DNA from: Cryobacterium cheniae
GTDB lineage: Bacteria > Actinomycetota > Actinomycetes > Actinomycetales > Microbacteriaceae
Assembly: GCF_004403395.1 (NCBI RefSeq)
Contig: NZ_SOGN01000044.1
Coordinates: 269,960 to 333,959 of the forward strand
DNA: 64,000 nucleotides
Direction of reading: 5' to 3'
The position numbers were made by a program, and so were the translations under genes. The notes beneath the pieces were generated by a model. That model searched no databases. It saw only the letters and a program-made list of their open reading frames with translations, and was not told the DNA's origin. Positions 25,952-35,288 of this stretch are shown one piece after another. Position 1 is the stretch's first letter, and every line of letters starts with the position of its first letter.

Positions 25952-28441
25952 ATGAACGAGAGGCCGACCTCCCTCGACTCCCGCCAGGTCGTCTCCGTCG
26001 GCGGCCACCGGATCACGCTCACCCACCTCGACAAGGTGCTCTATCCGGAGTCGGGGACCACGAAGGCTGACGTTCTCGGCTACTACGCCGTCATCGCCGA
26101 CGTGATGATCCCGCACACCGCGAACCGTCCCGCAACCCGGAAGCGGTGGGTGCACGGCGTGGGAACGGGCGATGAACCCGGCCACGTCTTCTTCCAGAAG
26201 AACCTGGACCAGTCGACGCCGAGCTGGGTGAAGCGCCGGCCGATCCAGCACTCGGATCATGTGAACGAGTACCCGCTGGTCAACGACCTCGCGACCCTGA
26301 CCTGGCTGGCTCAGATCTCCGCCCTGGAGATCCACGTTCCGCAGTGGCAGTTCGACCGCGGCGGAACCCCGCGCAACCCGGACCGGCTCGTGCTCGACCT
26401 GGACCCCGGGGACGGGGTCACCCTCGACGAGTGCGCCGAGGTCGCCCGGCTGGCCAGAGCCATCCTGCGGGACATGGGCCTCGACCCGCTCCCGGTCACC
26501 AGCGGCAGCAAGGGCATCCACCTTTACGCCCCGCTGGATCTCACGCACACCTCCGACCAGGTTTCCCAGGTCGCGCACGAGTTGGCCCGGGCGCTCGAGG
26601 CGGACCATCCGGACCTCATCGTCAGCGAGATGAAGAAGGCGCTGCGGCCGGGCCGGGTGTTCGTGGACTGGAGCCAGAACAACGCCGCCAAGACAACCAT
26701 CACCCCGTATTCGCTGCGCGGAACGCTGCATCCGATGGTGGCCATGCCGCGCACCTGGCGGGAGCTGGCCTCCCCCGGGCTCGCGCAGGTCGACTACAAA
26801 CAGGCGATGCACCGGGTGCAGCGCGGCGGGGACCCGCTGGCCGCGCTGCTCGAGGCGCATTCCGGCCGGGGGGCGACGGATGCCGGTGGTGACGGAACCG
26901 GGTCGGGTGCGGGGTCGGGAGCGCTGGCCGTCTATCTCGGCAAACGGGACGCCTCCCGCACACCGGAGCCGATGCCGTCCGGTGCGCCGGGGGCATCCGC
27001 CGGCCGCTCGTTCGTCATTCAGGAGCACCACGCCCGCAACCTGCACTACGACTTGCGCCTCGAGCACGACGGGGTGCTGGCGTCGTGGGCGCTGCCGCGC
27101 GGCGTGCCGACCGATCCGGCGACGAACCGGCTTGCCGTGCGCACCGAGGACCATCCGCTCGAATACGCCACGTTCGAGGGTGAGATCCCGGCCGGCGAAT
27201 ACGGGGCCGGCACCGTGAGCATCTGGGACCAGGGCAGTTACGAGCTCGAGAAGTGGCGTGAGGACGAGGTAATCGCCGTGCTGCAGGGCGAACCGGGCGG
27301 CGGGCTCGGCGGCACGCGGCGCCTCGCCCTGATCCGCACGAAGGGCATGGGTGGAGCCGACCGGAACTGGCTGGTCCATCTGATGAAGACGAAGCCGGCC
27401 AGGCCGGCCGGACACGTGGGGACGGGGTCGGCGGCCGGGGCGCCCGGGGCGCCCGGCCGGGGCGTCCGCCGCACGCCCTACGGACCCATGCTGGCCACGC
27501 TCGGTTCCGTCGCCGACCTGCCCGAGGAAGACGACTGGACGTATGAGATGAAGTGGGACGGCATCCGTGCGCTCGCCTGCCTCTCGGGCGAGTCGCCCGA
27601 TCGGGAGGTGCGCCTGTTCACCCGCAACGGCAACGACGTCACGCACGCGTACCCCGAGCTGGTGCGGGCGCTGCCGGGGGCGGTATCGGCCGACTCGGCG
27701 GTATTGGACGGGGAGATCGTCGCCTTCGACGCCGGCGGGCGGCCGAACTTCGGCCTGCTGCAGACGAGGTTTGGGCTGACCGATCGCCGACAGATCGAGG
27801 CGGCGGAGGCATCCGCCCCGGTGCGGTTTCTGGCCTTCGACGTGCTCGAGAGAGACGGCGAGCCACTGATCGACTCGGCGTACACGAACCGGCGCCGGGT
27901 GCTCGAGGAGATCGTGACCGGGGCCGGTGCGGTGCAGGTGCCGCCGGTCTTCACGGGCGACTCCATTCAGGCGGTGAGAGCCAGCAGCGAACTCGGCCTG
28001 GAGGGGATCGTCGCCAAGACCCGGAATGGGCGGTACGAGGCCGGTCGGCGGTCCCGGGCGTGGATCAAGATCAAGCACCATCGCAGCCAGGCGGCGGTGA
28101 TCGGCGGGTGGCGACCGGGCAACGGGCGCCGGGCCGGCACCGTGGGCTCCCTGCTGCTGGGGATCCCGGACGGCGACGCGCTGACCTACATCGGCCGGGT
28201 GGGCACCGGATTCCGGGACGCTGACCTCCCCGCCCTGCGGGCGCGCCTGGATGCCATCGCTGCGGTGGACACCCCCTTCACCGGCATCCCGGCCGCCGAC
28301 GCCCGGGATGCGCGGTGGGTGAGCCCGGTTCTGGTCGGCGAGGTGGAGTTCGCCGAGTGGACCGGAACGGGGCGGCTGCGCCACCCGGTCTGGCGCGGGT
28401 GGCGCCCGGACAAGCCTCCGGGCGAGGTGGTGCGGGTTTAG
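25952..28441 (+). CDS. ligD: Multi-domain ATP-dependent DNA ligase LigD (POL-PE-LIG)
   Basis: 829 aa from ATG 25952. Three domains in the mycobacterial order: polymerase/primase (about 10-295, with LDLDPGDGV metal residues), 3'-phosphoesterase (about 355-480, with VIQEHHARNLHYDLRLE), and ligase (about 510-829). Nucleotidyl Lys534 lies in YEMKWDGIRA. It fills in, trims and seals ends held by Ku. A Gly/Ala-rich linker separates PE and LIG. The stop overlaps the convergent NUDIX stop by 4 bases. Confidence 0.96.
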   Translation: MNERPTSLDSRQVVSVGGHRITLTHLDKVLYPESGTTKADVLGYYAVIADVMIPHTANRPATRKRWVHGVGTGDEPGHVFFQKNLDQSTPSWVKRRPIQHSDHVNEYPLVNDLATLTWLAQISALEIHVPQWQFDRGGTPRNPDRLVLDLDPGDGVTLDECAEVARLARAILRDMGLDPLPVTSGSKGIHLYAPLDLTHTSDQVSQVAHELARALEADHPDLIVSEMKKALRPGRVFVDWSQNNAAKTTITPYSLRGTLHPMVAMPRTWRELASPGLAQVDYKQAMHRVQRGGDPLAALLEAHSGRGATDAGGDGTGSGAGSGALAVYLGKRDASRTPEPMPSGAPGASAGRSFVIQEHHARNLHYDLRLEHDGVLASWALPRGVPTDPATNRLAVRTEDHPLEYATFEGEIPAGEYGAGTVSIWDQGSYELEKWREDEVIAVLQGEPGGGLGGTRRLALIRTKGMGGADRNWLVHLMKTKPARPAGHVGTGSAAGAPGAPGRGVRRTPYGPMLATLGSVADLPEEDDWTYEMKWDGIRALACLSGESPDREVRLFTRNGNDVTHAYPELVRALPGAVSADSAVLDGEIVAFDAGGRPNFGLLQTRFGLTDRRQIEAAEASAPVRFLAFDVLERDGEPLIDSAYTNRRRVLEEIVTGAGAVQVPPVFTGDSIQAVRASSELGLEGIVAKTRNGRYEAGRRSRAWIKIKHHRSQAAVIGGWRPGNGRRAGTVGSLLLGIPDGDALTYIGRVGTGFRDADLPALRARLDAIAAVDTPFTGIPAADARDARWVSPVLVGEVEFAEWTGTGRLRHPVWRGWRPDKPPGEVVRV

Positions 28442-28884
28442 AGCCGGGCGAGCAGGGCCGGCCAGCTGGCGGCGAAGGCCGGGTGCAGCGGCAGTGCGTC
28501 CACCTGGTGGGTCGGCACCCAGCGCAGCGCGATGCTCTCCTGATCACTGATCACGGGTTCGAAGCGCGCCGTCGCACGCACCACGACCGTGGTGTACGAC
28601 CAGAAACCAAGATCGAGCACCGAGCTGAACTGCACGGTCACCAGCTCCGCGGGCACGCCGGCCTCTTCCGCGGCCTCCCGCAGGGCCGCCTCGAGCGCGC
28701 TTTCGTGTTGGTGGCGCGCCCCGCCCGGCAGCCCCCAGGTGTCACCCTGGTGGCTCCAGAGCGCGCGGTGCTGCAGCAGAACCCCGAGCTCCTCGTGGTG
28801 GACGAGCAGTCCGGCCGCGCCGTAGAGTCCCCAGAACTTGCGGCCGTCGGGGCCATACACCCACCTGTCGCCGTTTGTGCTCAT
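28438..28884 (-). CDS. NUDIX hydrolase
   Basis: 148 aa from ATG 28884. The Nudix box GARHQHESALEAALREAAEE plus AG is complete (G-x5-E-x7-REUxEExG). It starts GDRWVYGPDGRKFWGLYGAAG, a common actinobacterial subgroup of unknown substrate. It is convergent with ligD and may serve nucleotide-pool cleaning, but that is only a guess from family. Confidence 0.88.
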   Translation of the reverse strand: MSTNGDRWVYGPDGRKFWGLYGAAGLLVHHEELGVLLQHRALWSHQGDTWGLPGGARHQHESALEAALREAAEEAGVPAELVTVQFSSVLDLGFWSYTTVVVRATARFEPVISDQESIALRWVPTHQVDALPLHPAFAASWPALLARL

Positions 28885-28943
28885 GGCTCCAGCATGCGCC
28901 CCGGCCCCGTGAAAACGCACCGCGTTTCTGAGGTTGGGCGGGG

Positions 28944-29471
28944 TTACAGGGCGACGATGGCGTGCACGGGGGCGTCGCCGAGACGGGCGCGACCGACCAG
29001 ATCGGTCAGCTCCAGTACGACGCCGACGCCCGTCAGTCGGTATCCGGCCCGCTCGACCAGCCGGGAGGTCGCGGCGATCGTGCCGCCGGTGGCCAGCACG
29101 TCGTCGACGACCAGTACCCGGGCGCCCGGCGCGAGCTGGCCGATCTCAAGCTCAAGGCAGGCCGAGCCGTATTCGAGGTCGTATTCTTCGCTCAGCACCG
29201 TGCCGGGAAGCTTGCCGCCCTTGCGCACGGCGAGCACGGCGACGTCCGCCGCGTAGCCGATCGCCGCAGCCAGCAGGAAGCCGCGGGCCTCGATGCCGGC
29301 CACCGCATCGAATTCGCCCCGGAACCGGCCGGCGAGCTCGTCGATCAGCGCCCGGAACGCGGTGGCATCGGCGAACACCGGGTTGAGGTCACGGAAGAGG
29401 ATGCCCGCTTGCGGGAAATCCTGGTACGAGGCGAGAAGGGCATTGACATGGTCTGCAGCGGGGGTGGGCAC
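28944..29471 (-). CDS. apt: Adenine phosphoribosyltransferase
   Basis: 175 aa; converts adenine and PRPP to AMP (purine salvage). The PRPP-binding loop VLVVDDVLATGGTIAAT and FRDLNPVF region are typical. GTG start with TAAACT exactly six bases upstream and no ribosome-binding site: a likely leaderless transcript. No neighbouring gene is functionally linked. Confidence 0.93.
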   Translation of the reverse strand: MPTPAADHVNALLASYQDFPQAGILFRDLNPVFADATAFRALIDELAGRFRGEFDAVAGIEARGFLLAAAIGYAADVAVLAVRKGGKLPGTVLSEEYDLEYGSACLELEIGQLAPGARVLVVDDVLATGGTIAATSRLVERAGYRLTGVGVVLELTDLVGRARLGDAPVHAIVAL

Positions 29472-29477
29472 CCCTCG

Positions 29478-29483
29478 AGTTTA
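29478..29483 (-). promoter_or_regulatory. -10 element for leaderless apt
   Basis: Minus-strand TAAACT, six bases (CGAGGG), then GTG at 29471. The GAGGG directly touches the GTG and is too close to act as a ribosome-binding site. Confidence 0.5.
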
Positions 29484-29583
29484 AGCGCTCGTGCCGACGG
29501 ATGCCGTTCGGGTCTCCCGAAGGACCAATGGACCACCGGCAATGAACTGTTCGGCAAGGGCCCCGTGATAGCCTCGAATTTAG

Positions 29584-29596
29584 CTAATAAGATTAG
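29584..29596. promoter_or_regulatory. Palindromic candidate operator of the carotenoid operon
   Basis: CTAAT-AAG-ATTAG, a perfect inverted repeat 46 bases before the idi start, in an AT-rich stretch that stands out from the GC-rich surroundings and overlaps a TAAGAT -10 candidate. MarR-type regulators such as CrtR control crt operons in relatives and use AT-rich palindromes, so this is a reasonable regulator site; none is encoded next to it. Confidence 0.5.
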
Positions 29597-29642
29597 GTAC
29601 TTTTTCCGGTATCTTGACACAAAACACCCGAAGGGATAGCAA

Positions 29643-30182
29643 ATGCGGCCGGTCGAAGTGCTTGAAGAACTCGTGGTCCTGCTGGACGAGTCCGGCCGCG
29701 AAATCGGAACAGCCCCGAAGCTCACCGTGCACGGAACGGACACCGCGCTCCACCTCGCCTTTTCCTGCCATGTGCTCAATCCGGCCGGCGAGGTTCTCGT
29801 CACCCGACGCGCCCTGTCGAAGAAGACCTGGCCGGGTGTCTGGACCAACTCCTTCTGCGGCCATCCGCTCCCGGGCGAGACGTTCGCTTCCGCCATCGAG
29901 CGGCGCGCGCAGTTCGAGCTGGGACTCCTGATCCAGAACCTGACCGTCACCCTGCCTGACTTCCGGTACCGCGCCGTCGATAGCAGCGGTATCGTCGAGA
30001 ACGAGATCTGCCCCGTCTACCTGGCCCGCGCCACCAGCGACCCCGTGCCCAACCCGGACGAGGTCATGGAATTCGCGTGGGTGGAGCCGGCCGCCCTGCA
30101 GCGCTCGGTGCGGGACGCCCCGTGGGCGTTCAGCCCTTGGCTGGGCCTGCAGCTCCAGGAATTGACCGGCTTCGATGCATGA
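29643..30182 (+). CDS. idi: Isopentenyl-diphosphate delta-isomerase, type I
   Basis: Interconverts isopentenyl and dimethylallyl diphosphate. 179 aa. Catalytic Cys72 in TNSFCGHP and Glu121 in ENEICPVY match the type I (Nudix-fold) enzyme. GAAGGG lies about 8 bases before the ATG. First gene of the carotenoid operon; its end overlaps the crtE start by 8 bases. Confidence 0.95.
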   Translation: MRPVEVLEELVVLLDESGREIGTAPKLTVHGTDTALHLAFSCHVLNPAGEVLVTRRALSKKTWPGVWTNSFCGHPLPGETFASAIERRAQFELGLLIQNLTVTLPDFRYRAVDSSGIVENEICPVYLARATSDPVPNPDEVMEFAWVEPAALQRSVRDAPWAFSPWLGLQLQELTGFDA

Positions 30183-31218
30183 AATCCAGACGCTCGGGGT
30201 AGGGACGGAATTGCAGCGCTTCTTCGCTGCCGCTCGTCTGCGCGCCAGCGACTACGGACCGCACTATGTCGCACTCTGGGACTCCCTCGAGCAGGCCAGC
30301 AGCGGCGGCAAGCGGGTGCGCCCCGCACTGGTCCTGGCCGCGTTCACCGGCCTCGGCGGCACCGACCTCACACTGGCGACCCCGGTCGCGGTCAGCTTCG
30401 AGCTGCTGCACACGGCCTTCGTGATCCACGACGACGTGATCGACCACGATCTCGACCGCCGCGGCGTGGCCAATATCGCCGGGCAGTTCACCGAGCGCGC
30501 CCTCGCCCACGGCGCCGGCCACCAGGCCGGAGCGTGGGCCGTGACGGCCGCGATCCTGGCCGGCGATTTGGCTCTGAGCGAAGCCCACCGCGCCCTCGCG
30601 ATGCTGCCGGTCGACCTCGAGATGCGTGGTCGCCTGCTCGACCTTCTCGACCGCGCCGTCTTCGTCTCCGCCGCCGGAGAGCTGGCGGACGTGACCAACA
30701 CCGCGTCGAAGCATCCGCTCACCGTGACTCAGGTCCTCTCCACCCTGGAACAGAAAACCGCCGTCTACTCATTCGAGGCTCCCCTGCAGGCCGGAGCGAT
30801 CCTGGCCGGCGCATCCGCTGCGTCGATCGACGCGCTCGGCGCGTTCGGACGTCTGATCGGGGTCGCCTTCCAGCTGACCGACGACATCCTCGGCGTGTTC
30901 GGTGACCCGGCGAAGACCGGCAAGAGCGTGCTCACCGACCTGCGGGAGGGCAAGCAGACGACCCTGATCGCGCACGCGGGGACCACACCCGGATGGGCGG
31001 AGATCGCGCCCTTCATCGGCAAAGCCGACCTCACCGAGGCGGACGCGGAGGCCGTGCGCGGAATGCTGCGTTCCTGCGGCGCCCTGCAGGCAGCGGACGA
31101 GCTGGCCACCGACCACTGCACCCGCGCCGTGGCCGCACTCGACCCGGCCGCCGTTCCCACTCCCCTGCGCGAGCTGCTGATCACCCTCGCCGGTACCGCC
31201 GTGAACCGCAGCCGATGA
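30175..31218 (+). CDS. crtE: Geranylgeranyl diphosphate synthase (CrtE)
   Basis: 347-aa trans-prenyltransferase providing C20 diphosphate for carotenoids. First Asp-rich motif in IHDDVIDHDLDRRG, second in QLTDDILGVFGD; SGGKRVRPALVLA is conserved. Starts inside the idi end and overlaps the crtB start (ATGA), so the operon is coupled. A second synthase at 5.7 kb is a distant paralogue. Confidence 0.93.
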   Translation: MHEIQTLGVGTELQRFFAAARLRASDYGPHYVALWDSLEQASSGGKRVRPALVLAAFTGLGGTDLTLATPVAVSFELLHTAFVIHDDVIDHDLDRRGVANIAGQFTERALAHGAGHQAGAWAVTAAILAGDLALSEAHRALAMLPVDLEMRGRLLDLLDRAVFVSAAGELADVTNTASKHPLTVTQVLSTLEQKTAVYSFEAPLQAGAILAGASAASIDALGAFGRLIGVAFQLTDDILGVFGDPAKTGKSVLTDLREGKQTTLIAHAGTTPGWAEIAPFIGKADLTEADAEAVRGMLRSCGALQAADELATDHCTRAVAALDPAAVPTPLRELLITLAGTAVNRSR

Positions 31219-32108
31219 ACCGCGACAACCCCGCCGACCACACCGGCATCGCGAAATACAACGCCGCGGCCCGCGCCAGCTCCGCCACGGTCATCGGCCA
31301 CTATTCCACCTCCTTCGGCCTCGCCGCCCGGCTGCTGGCGCCGCGCGTGCGCGGCCAGGTCCGCACCATCTACGCTCTGGTGCGGGTCGCCGACGAGATC
31401 GTGGACGGCGCCGCCAGCGAGGCCGGTGTGAGCGTGGACGGCCAGCGCGACCTGCTGGACGCGCTCGAACGGGAGACCGACCGGGCGATGGGGTCGGGCT
31501 TCAGCACCAACCTGGTCGTGCACGCCTTTGCGGCGACCGCCCGGGAAGCCGGAATCGACACCAGCCTGACCGCACCGTTCTTCGCCTCGATGCGCCGGGA
31601 CCTCGATCCGTCGCCGTTCGACGCGGCGGGCGTGGCCGAGTACATCTACGGTTCGGCCGAAGTGATCGGGCTGATGTGCCTGCGCTGTTTCGTGCAGGAC
31701 ACGCCCCGCACCAAGGAGGAGCTTCAGGTGCTGGAGACCGGTGCCCGGAGCCTCGGCGCGGCCTTCCAGAAGGTCAACTTCCTGCGCGACCTCGCCGCCG
31801 ACCGGGATGCCCTCGGCCGCAACTACTTTCCCGGCGTGAACCTGCTGACCATGACGGAAGAGCAGAAGAACGAACTCCTCGACGACATGGACGCCGACCT
31901 CGACGCGGCCGCCCGCGTGCTACCCATGCTTCCGCTGGGGAGCCGCCGCGCGGTCACCGCCGCCCACCATCTCTTCGCCCGCCTGGCGGCGAAGCTGCGA
32001 GTCACCCCCGCGCGAGCGCTGATGAGCGCCCGGGTCCGGGTGCCGGATCCGGAGAAAATCATGATTGCACTCACCGCATCGTTCGGACCGGGAGCGTGGA
32101 AGCGATGA
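31215..32108 (+). CDS. crtB: Phytoene synthase
   Basis: 297 aa from ATG 31215, which overlaps the crtE stop by 4 bases. Joins two geranylgeranyl diphosphates to phytoene. First Asp-rich motif in VRVADEIVDG; second region KVNFLRDLAADRDALGRNYF. Its stop overlaps the crtI ATG by 4 bases. Confidence 0.95.
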   Translation: MNRDNPADHTGIAKYNAAARASSATVIGHYSTSFGLAARLLAPRVRGQVRTIYALVRVADEIVDGAASEAGVSVDGQRDLLDALERETDRAMGSGFSTNLVVHAFAATAREAGIDTSLTAPFFASMRRDLDPSPFDAAGVAEYIYGSAEVIGLMCLRCFVQDTPRTKEELQVLETGARSLGAAFQKVNFLRDLAADRDALGRNYFPGVNLLTMTEEQKNELLDDMDADLDAAARVLPMLPLGSRRAVTAAHHLFARLAAKLRVTPARALMSARVRVPDPEKIMIALTASFGPGAWKR

Positions 32109-33709
32109 GCGCGGCCGGCCGGCACACCGTCGTCATCGGCGGCGGCATCGCCGGTCTGGCCAGCGCCGCCCTGCTGGCGCGGGACGGCCATCGGGTCACC
32201 CTGCTCGAAGCGAGAAACGAGCTCGGCGGCCGGGCCGGTTTCTGGGACGTCGACGGCTTCCGGTTCGAGACCGGGCCGTCCTGGTACCTGATGCCGCAGG
32301 TGTTCGACCACTTCTACCGCCTGTTCGGCACGTCCTCCGCGGAGCAGCTCGACCTGACCCGCCTCGACCCCGGCTACCGGGTGTTCTTCGAGGGCACGGC
32401 AGAGCCGGTCGACATCGCGGCGGAGCGGGCCGACAACATCCGCCTGTTCGAAAGCCTCGAACCCGGCGCGGGCGCGGCCCTCGACCGGTACCTCGTGTCG
32501 GCCAAAGAGACGTACGACATGGCCGTCAAACGATTCCTGTACACCAGCTTCGCCTCGTTCAGGCCCCTCCTGGTCCCGGATGTCCTGAAACGGCTCGGTC
32601 GACTGGCCCGCCTGCTGCTGCAGCCGCTCGACAAGTTCGTCGCCGGCTATGTGAAGGACCACCGACTGCGCCAGATCCTCGGTTACCCGGCCGTGTTCCT
32701 GGGCTCCTCCCCCGACCAGACTCCCTCGATGTACCACCTGATGAGCCACCTCGACATGGCCGACGGCGTGCTCTACCCGCAGGGCGGATTCACCCGGCTG
32801 ATCGACAGCATCGCCGACATCGCCCGTGCCCAGGGCGTGACCGTGATCACCGAGGCGACCGTGACCGCGATCCACACCACCCCGGGCGCGGTGACCGCCG
32901 TCGCCGGCGTCAGCTACCGCACCGTCGACGGCACCAACGTCACCCTCGACGCCGACACCGTCGTCTCCGCCGCCGACCTGCACCACACGGAGACCGAACT
33001 GCTGCCGGCATCCGCGCAGACCTACCCGGAGCGCTGGTGGCAGAAACGCGTCTCCGGCCCGGGCGCCGTGCTCGTGATGCTCGGGATCGAGGGCGACCTG
33101 CCCGAGCTGAAGCACCACAGCCTGTTCTTCACCAGGGACTGGTCCGAGAACTTCGGCCGGATCTTCGGCACGAAGACCAGCGTGCCCTCGCCGGCCTCCT
33201 TCTACGCCTGCATGCCCAGCGCCACCGACCCGGGCGTCGCTCCCGCGGGCCACACGAACATGTTCCTGCTGGTGCCGATCCCCGCCGACCCGGGACTCGG
33301 CCACGGCGGGATCAACGGCCAGGGCTCGGCCGCGATCGAGAAGGTCGCCGACGACACCATCAAGCAGCTCGGCGACTGGGCCGGCATCCCCGACCTGGCC
33401 GAGCGGATCGTGGTGCGCCGCACCGTGGGACCCGGCGACTTCGCCGACGACCTCAACTCCTGGCGCGGCGGGGCTCTCGGCCCCGCGCACACCCTGCGGC
33501 AGAGCGCGTTCCTGCGCGGCTCCAACGCCTCCGCGAAGGTCGACGGCCTGTTCTACGCCGGCGGCACCACGATCCCGGGTATCGGGCTTCCGATGTGCCT
33601 GATCAGTGCGGAAATCCTGCTCAAGCGCATCAACTCGGACACGAGCACGGGACCGCTGCCGGAACCACTGCCCAATTCCGTTCGGACGCCGCTGCCGGAA
33701 GCCCCGTGA
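32105..33709 (+). CDS. crtI: Phytoene desaturase (CrtI type)
   Basis: 534-aa FAD flavoprotein converting phytoene to lycopene. FAD-binding VVIGGGIAGLASAALLARDG at the N-terminus, then LLEARNELGGRAGFW. The C-terminal carotenoid-oxidoreductase signature is GLFYAGGTTIPGIGLPMCL. Starts at ATG 32105 within the crtB end. Confidence 0.96.
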   Translation: MSAAGRHTVVIGGGIAGLASAALLARDGHRVTLLEARNELGGRAGFWDVDGFRFETGPSWYLMPQVFDHFYRLFGTSSAEQLDLTRLDPGYRVFFEGTAEPVDIAAERADNIRLFESLEPGAGAALDRYLVSAKETYDMAVKRFLYTSFASFRPLLVPDVLKRLGRLARLLLQPLDKFVAGYVKDHRLRQILGYPAVFLGSSPDQTPSMYHLMSHLDMADGVLYPQGGFTRLIDSIADIARAQGVTVITEATVTAIHTTPGAVTAVAGVSYRTVDGTNVTLDADTVVSAADLHHTETELLPASAQTYPERWWQKRVSGPGAVLVMLGIEGDLPELKHHSLFFTRDWSENFGRIFGTKTSVPSPASFYACMPSATDPGVAPAGHTNMFLLVPIPADPGLGHGGINGQGSAAIEKVADDTIKQLGDWAGIPDLAERIVVRRTVGPGDFADDLNSWRGGALGPAHTLRQSAFLRGSNASAKVDGLFYAGGTTIPGIGLPMCLISAEILLKRINSDTSTGPLPEPLPNSVRTPLPEAP

Positions 33710-33737
33710 CTCCGGTGGCAGTGGCACCGGTCACACC

Positions 33738-34076
33738 GTGACGTTCGCGTACCTGCTGACGCTGCTTGTGAGCCTGGCGGCGATGGTCCTGCTCGACCAT
33801 CGCTTCCGGCTGTTCTTCTGGCGGAGCCCGGGGCGGGCGGCCGTCGTGCTCGGCGCCGGGCTCGTGTTCTTCCTGGTCTGGGATCTTTTCGGAATCGGTC
33901 TGGGCATCTTCTACCGCGGCGAGACGACCCTGATGACCGGCCTGCTGCTCGCCCCGGAGCTGCCCGTGGAGGAGTTCTTCTTCCTCACCTTCCTCTGCTA
34001 CCTCACCATGAACGCCGTGCAGGGGGCGCGCCTGCTGCTCGCCGCCCGGGCCGTCGACGAGGGGAACGACGGATGA
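33738..34076 (+). CDS. crtYe: C50 carotenoid cyclase subunit (CrtYe-like)
   Basis: 112-aa protein with three membrane helices, a half-size lycopene cyclase domain. Motif LAPELPVEEFFFLTFLCYL with acidic PVEE is typical of the heterodimeric cyclases. No strong ribosome-binding site precedes GTG 33738; no other in-frame start fits between the crtI stop and here. Stop overlaps the crtYf ATG by 4 bases. Forms one enzyme with the next gene. Whether rings are epsilon, beta or gamma cannot be told. Confidence 0.85.
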   Translation: MTFAYLLTLLVSLAAMVLLDHRFRLFFWRSPGRAAVVLGAGLVFFLVWDLFGIGLGIFYRGETTLMTGLLLAPELPVEEFFFLTFLCYLTMNAVQGARLLLAARAVDEGNDG

Positions 34077-34378
34077 CCTACCTGCTTCTGAACACCGTCT
34101 TCCTCGTGCTCGCCGCGGCCGTGTTCCTTGTGGCCGTGCGCCGCGGCCGGCTCTCCCGGCGCCGCATCATCGCCGCCGGGATCGCCCTCGCCGCCGTGCT
34201 CGTGCTCACGGCCGTTTTCGACAGCATTATGATCGGGGTCGGGCTGGTCGGCTACGACCCGAGTCGCATCTTCGGGCTGCGGATCGGCCTGGCCCCGATC
34301 GAAGACTTCGCCTATCCCGTTGCGGCAGCGCTCCTGCTGCCCGCGCTCTGGGCCCTGCTGGGAAAGAAAACCGAATGA
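34073..34378 (+). CDS. crtYf: C50 carotenoid cyclase subunit (CrtYf-like)
   Basis: 101 aa, three membrane segments, second half of the split cyclase. Motif RIGLAPIEDFAYPV matches the acidic (P-x-E-[ED]-F) cyclase signature. Overlaps neighbours by 4 bases on both sides. Partner subunit is the preceding gene; together they cyclise the C50 chain, as in decaprenoxanthin or sarcinaxanthin synthesis. Confidence 0.85.
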   Translation: MTYLLLNTVFLVLAAAVFLVAVRRGRLSRRRIIAAGIALAAVLVLTAVFDSIMIGVGLVGYDPSRIFGLRIGLAPIEDFAYPVAAALLLPALWALLGKKTE

Positions 34379-35277
34379 CTGAGACCCGCACCCCGCCGTT
34401 CTGGAAGACCCGGCAGGTTCTGCTCTCGTCGCGGCCGCTGAGCTGGATCAACACGGCGTTCCCGTTCGCCGCCGCGTATGTGGTGACGACCGGCCGGGTG
34501 GACGCCCTGCTGGTGGTGGGCACCCTGTTCTTCCTGATCCCCTACAACCTGCTGATGTACGGCATCAACGACGTCTTCGACTACGAGTCCGACCTGCGCA
34601 ACCCGCGCAAGGGCGGCGTCGAGGGGGCCATGCTCGACCCGGGCCTGCACCGCACGGTGCTCGTCTCCGGGATCGCGACGGCCGTGCCCATGCTGGTAAT
34701 GATGCTCGTGCTGGCCGGCAGGGAGCATCCGTCGTCGTGGCTGATTCTTGCCGTGAGCCTGTTCGCGGTGGCCGCGTACTCCGTACCCGGCCTGCGGTTC
34801 AAGGAGCGCCCGGTCGTGGACTCGATCACCTCGAGCACCCACTTCGTCAGCCCCGCCGTCTACGGGCTCGCCGTGGCCGGCGCCGTCGTCACCCCCGGCC
34901 TGGTGGCCCTGCTGGCGGCCTTCTTCCTCTGGGGCATGGCCAGCCACGCGTTCGGCGCGGTGCAGGATGTCGTGCCGGACCGGGAAGGCGGCATCGCCTC
35001 GATCGCAACCGCGCTCGGCGCGGCGCGTACCGTGCGTCTGGCGATCGCGTTCTGGGCTCTGGCCGGGGTGCTGATGCTCTTCACCGGCTGGCCGGGGCTG
35101 CTGGCCTCGGTCCTCGCGGTGCCCTACATCCTGGCGGCCTGGCCGTTCCGATCGGTGTCCGACGAGCGGGCCGAGACCGCGAACGCCGGCTGGAAGAGGT
35201 TCCTCTGGCTCAACTTCCTGACCGGGTTCCTGGTGACCATGCTGCTGATCGCCTGGGTGATGCTCGGACCGTTCTGA
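34375..35277 (+). CDS. crtEb: Lycopene elongase, UbiA-family prenyltransferase (CrtEb)
   Basis: 300-aa membrane prenyltransferase with eight or so helices. First Asp motif YGINDVFDYESDLRNPRKG and second VQDVVPDREGGIASI are the UbiA substrate-binding sites. With CrtYe/f it adds C5 units to lycopene to give a C50 carotenoid. Last gene of the operon. Confidence 0.92.
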   Translation: MTETRTPPFWKTRQVLLSSRPLSWINTAFPFAAAYVVTTGRVDALLVVGTLFFLIPYNLLMYGINDVFDYESDLRNPRKGGVEGAMLDPGLHRTVLVSGIATAVPMLVMMLVLAGREHPSSWLILAVSLFAVAAYSVPGLRFKERPVVDSITSSTHFVSPAVYGLAVAGAVVTPGLVALLAAFFLWGMASHAFGAVQDVVPDREGGIASIATALGAARTVRLAIAFWALAGVLMLFTGWPGLLASVLAVPYILAAWPFRSVSDERAETANAGWKRFLWLNFLTGFLVTMLLIAWVMLGPF

Positions 35278-35288
35278 CGCTCTGGTCG

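Noticed and set aside
30993..33709. Longer phytoene synthase and desaturase readings that start inside the preceding genes
   Set aside because: The extensions are out-of-frame readings of crtE and crtB; ATG 31215 and ATG 32105 give the conserved N-termini and the normal 4-base overlaps.
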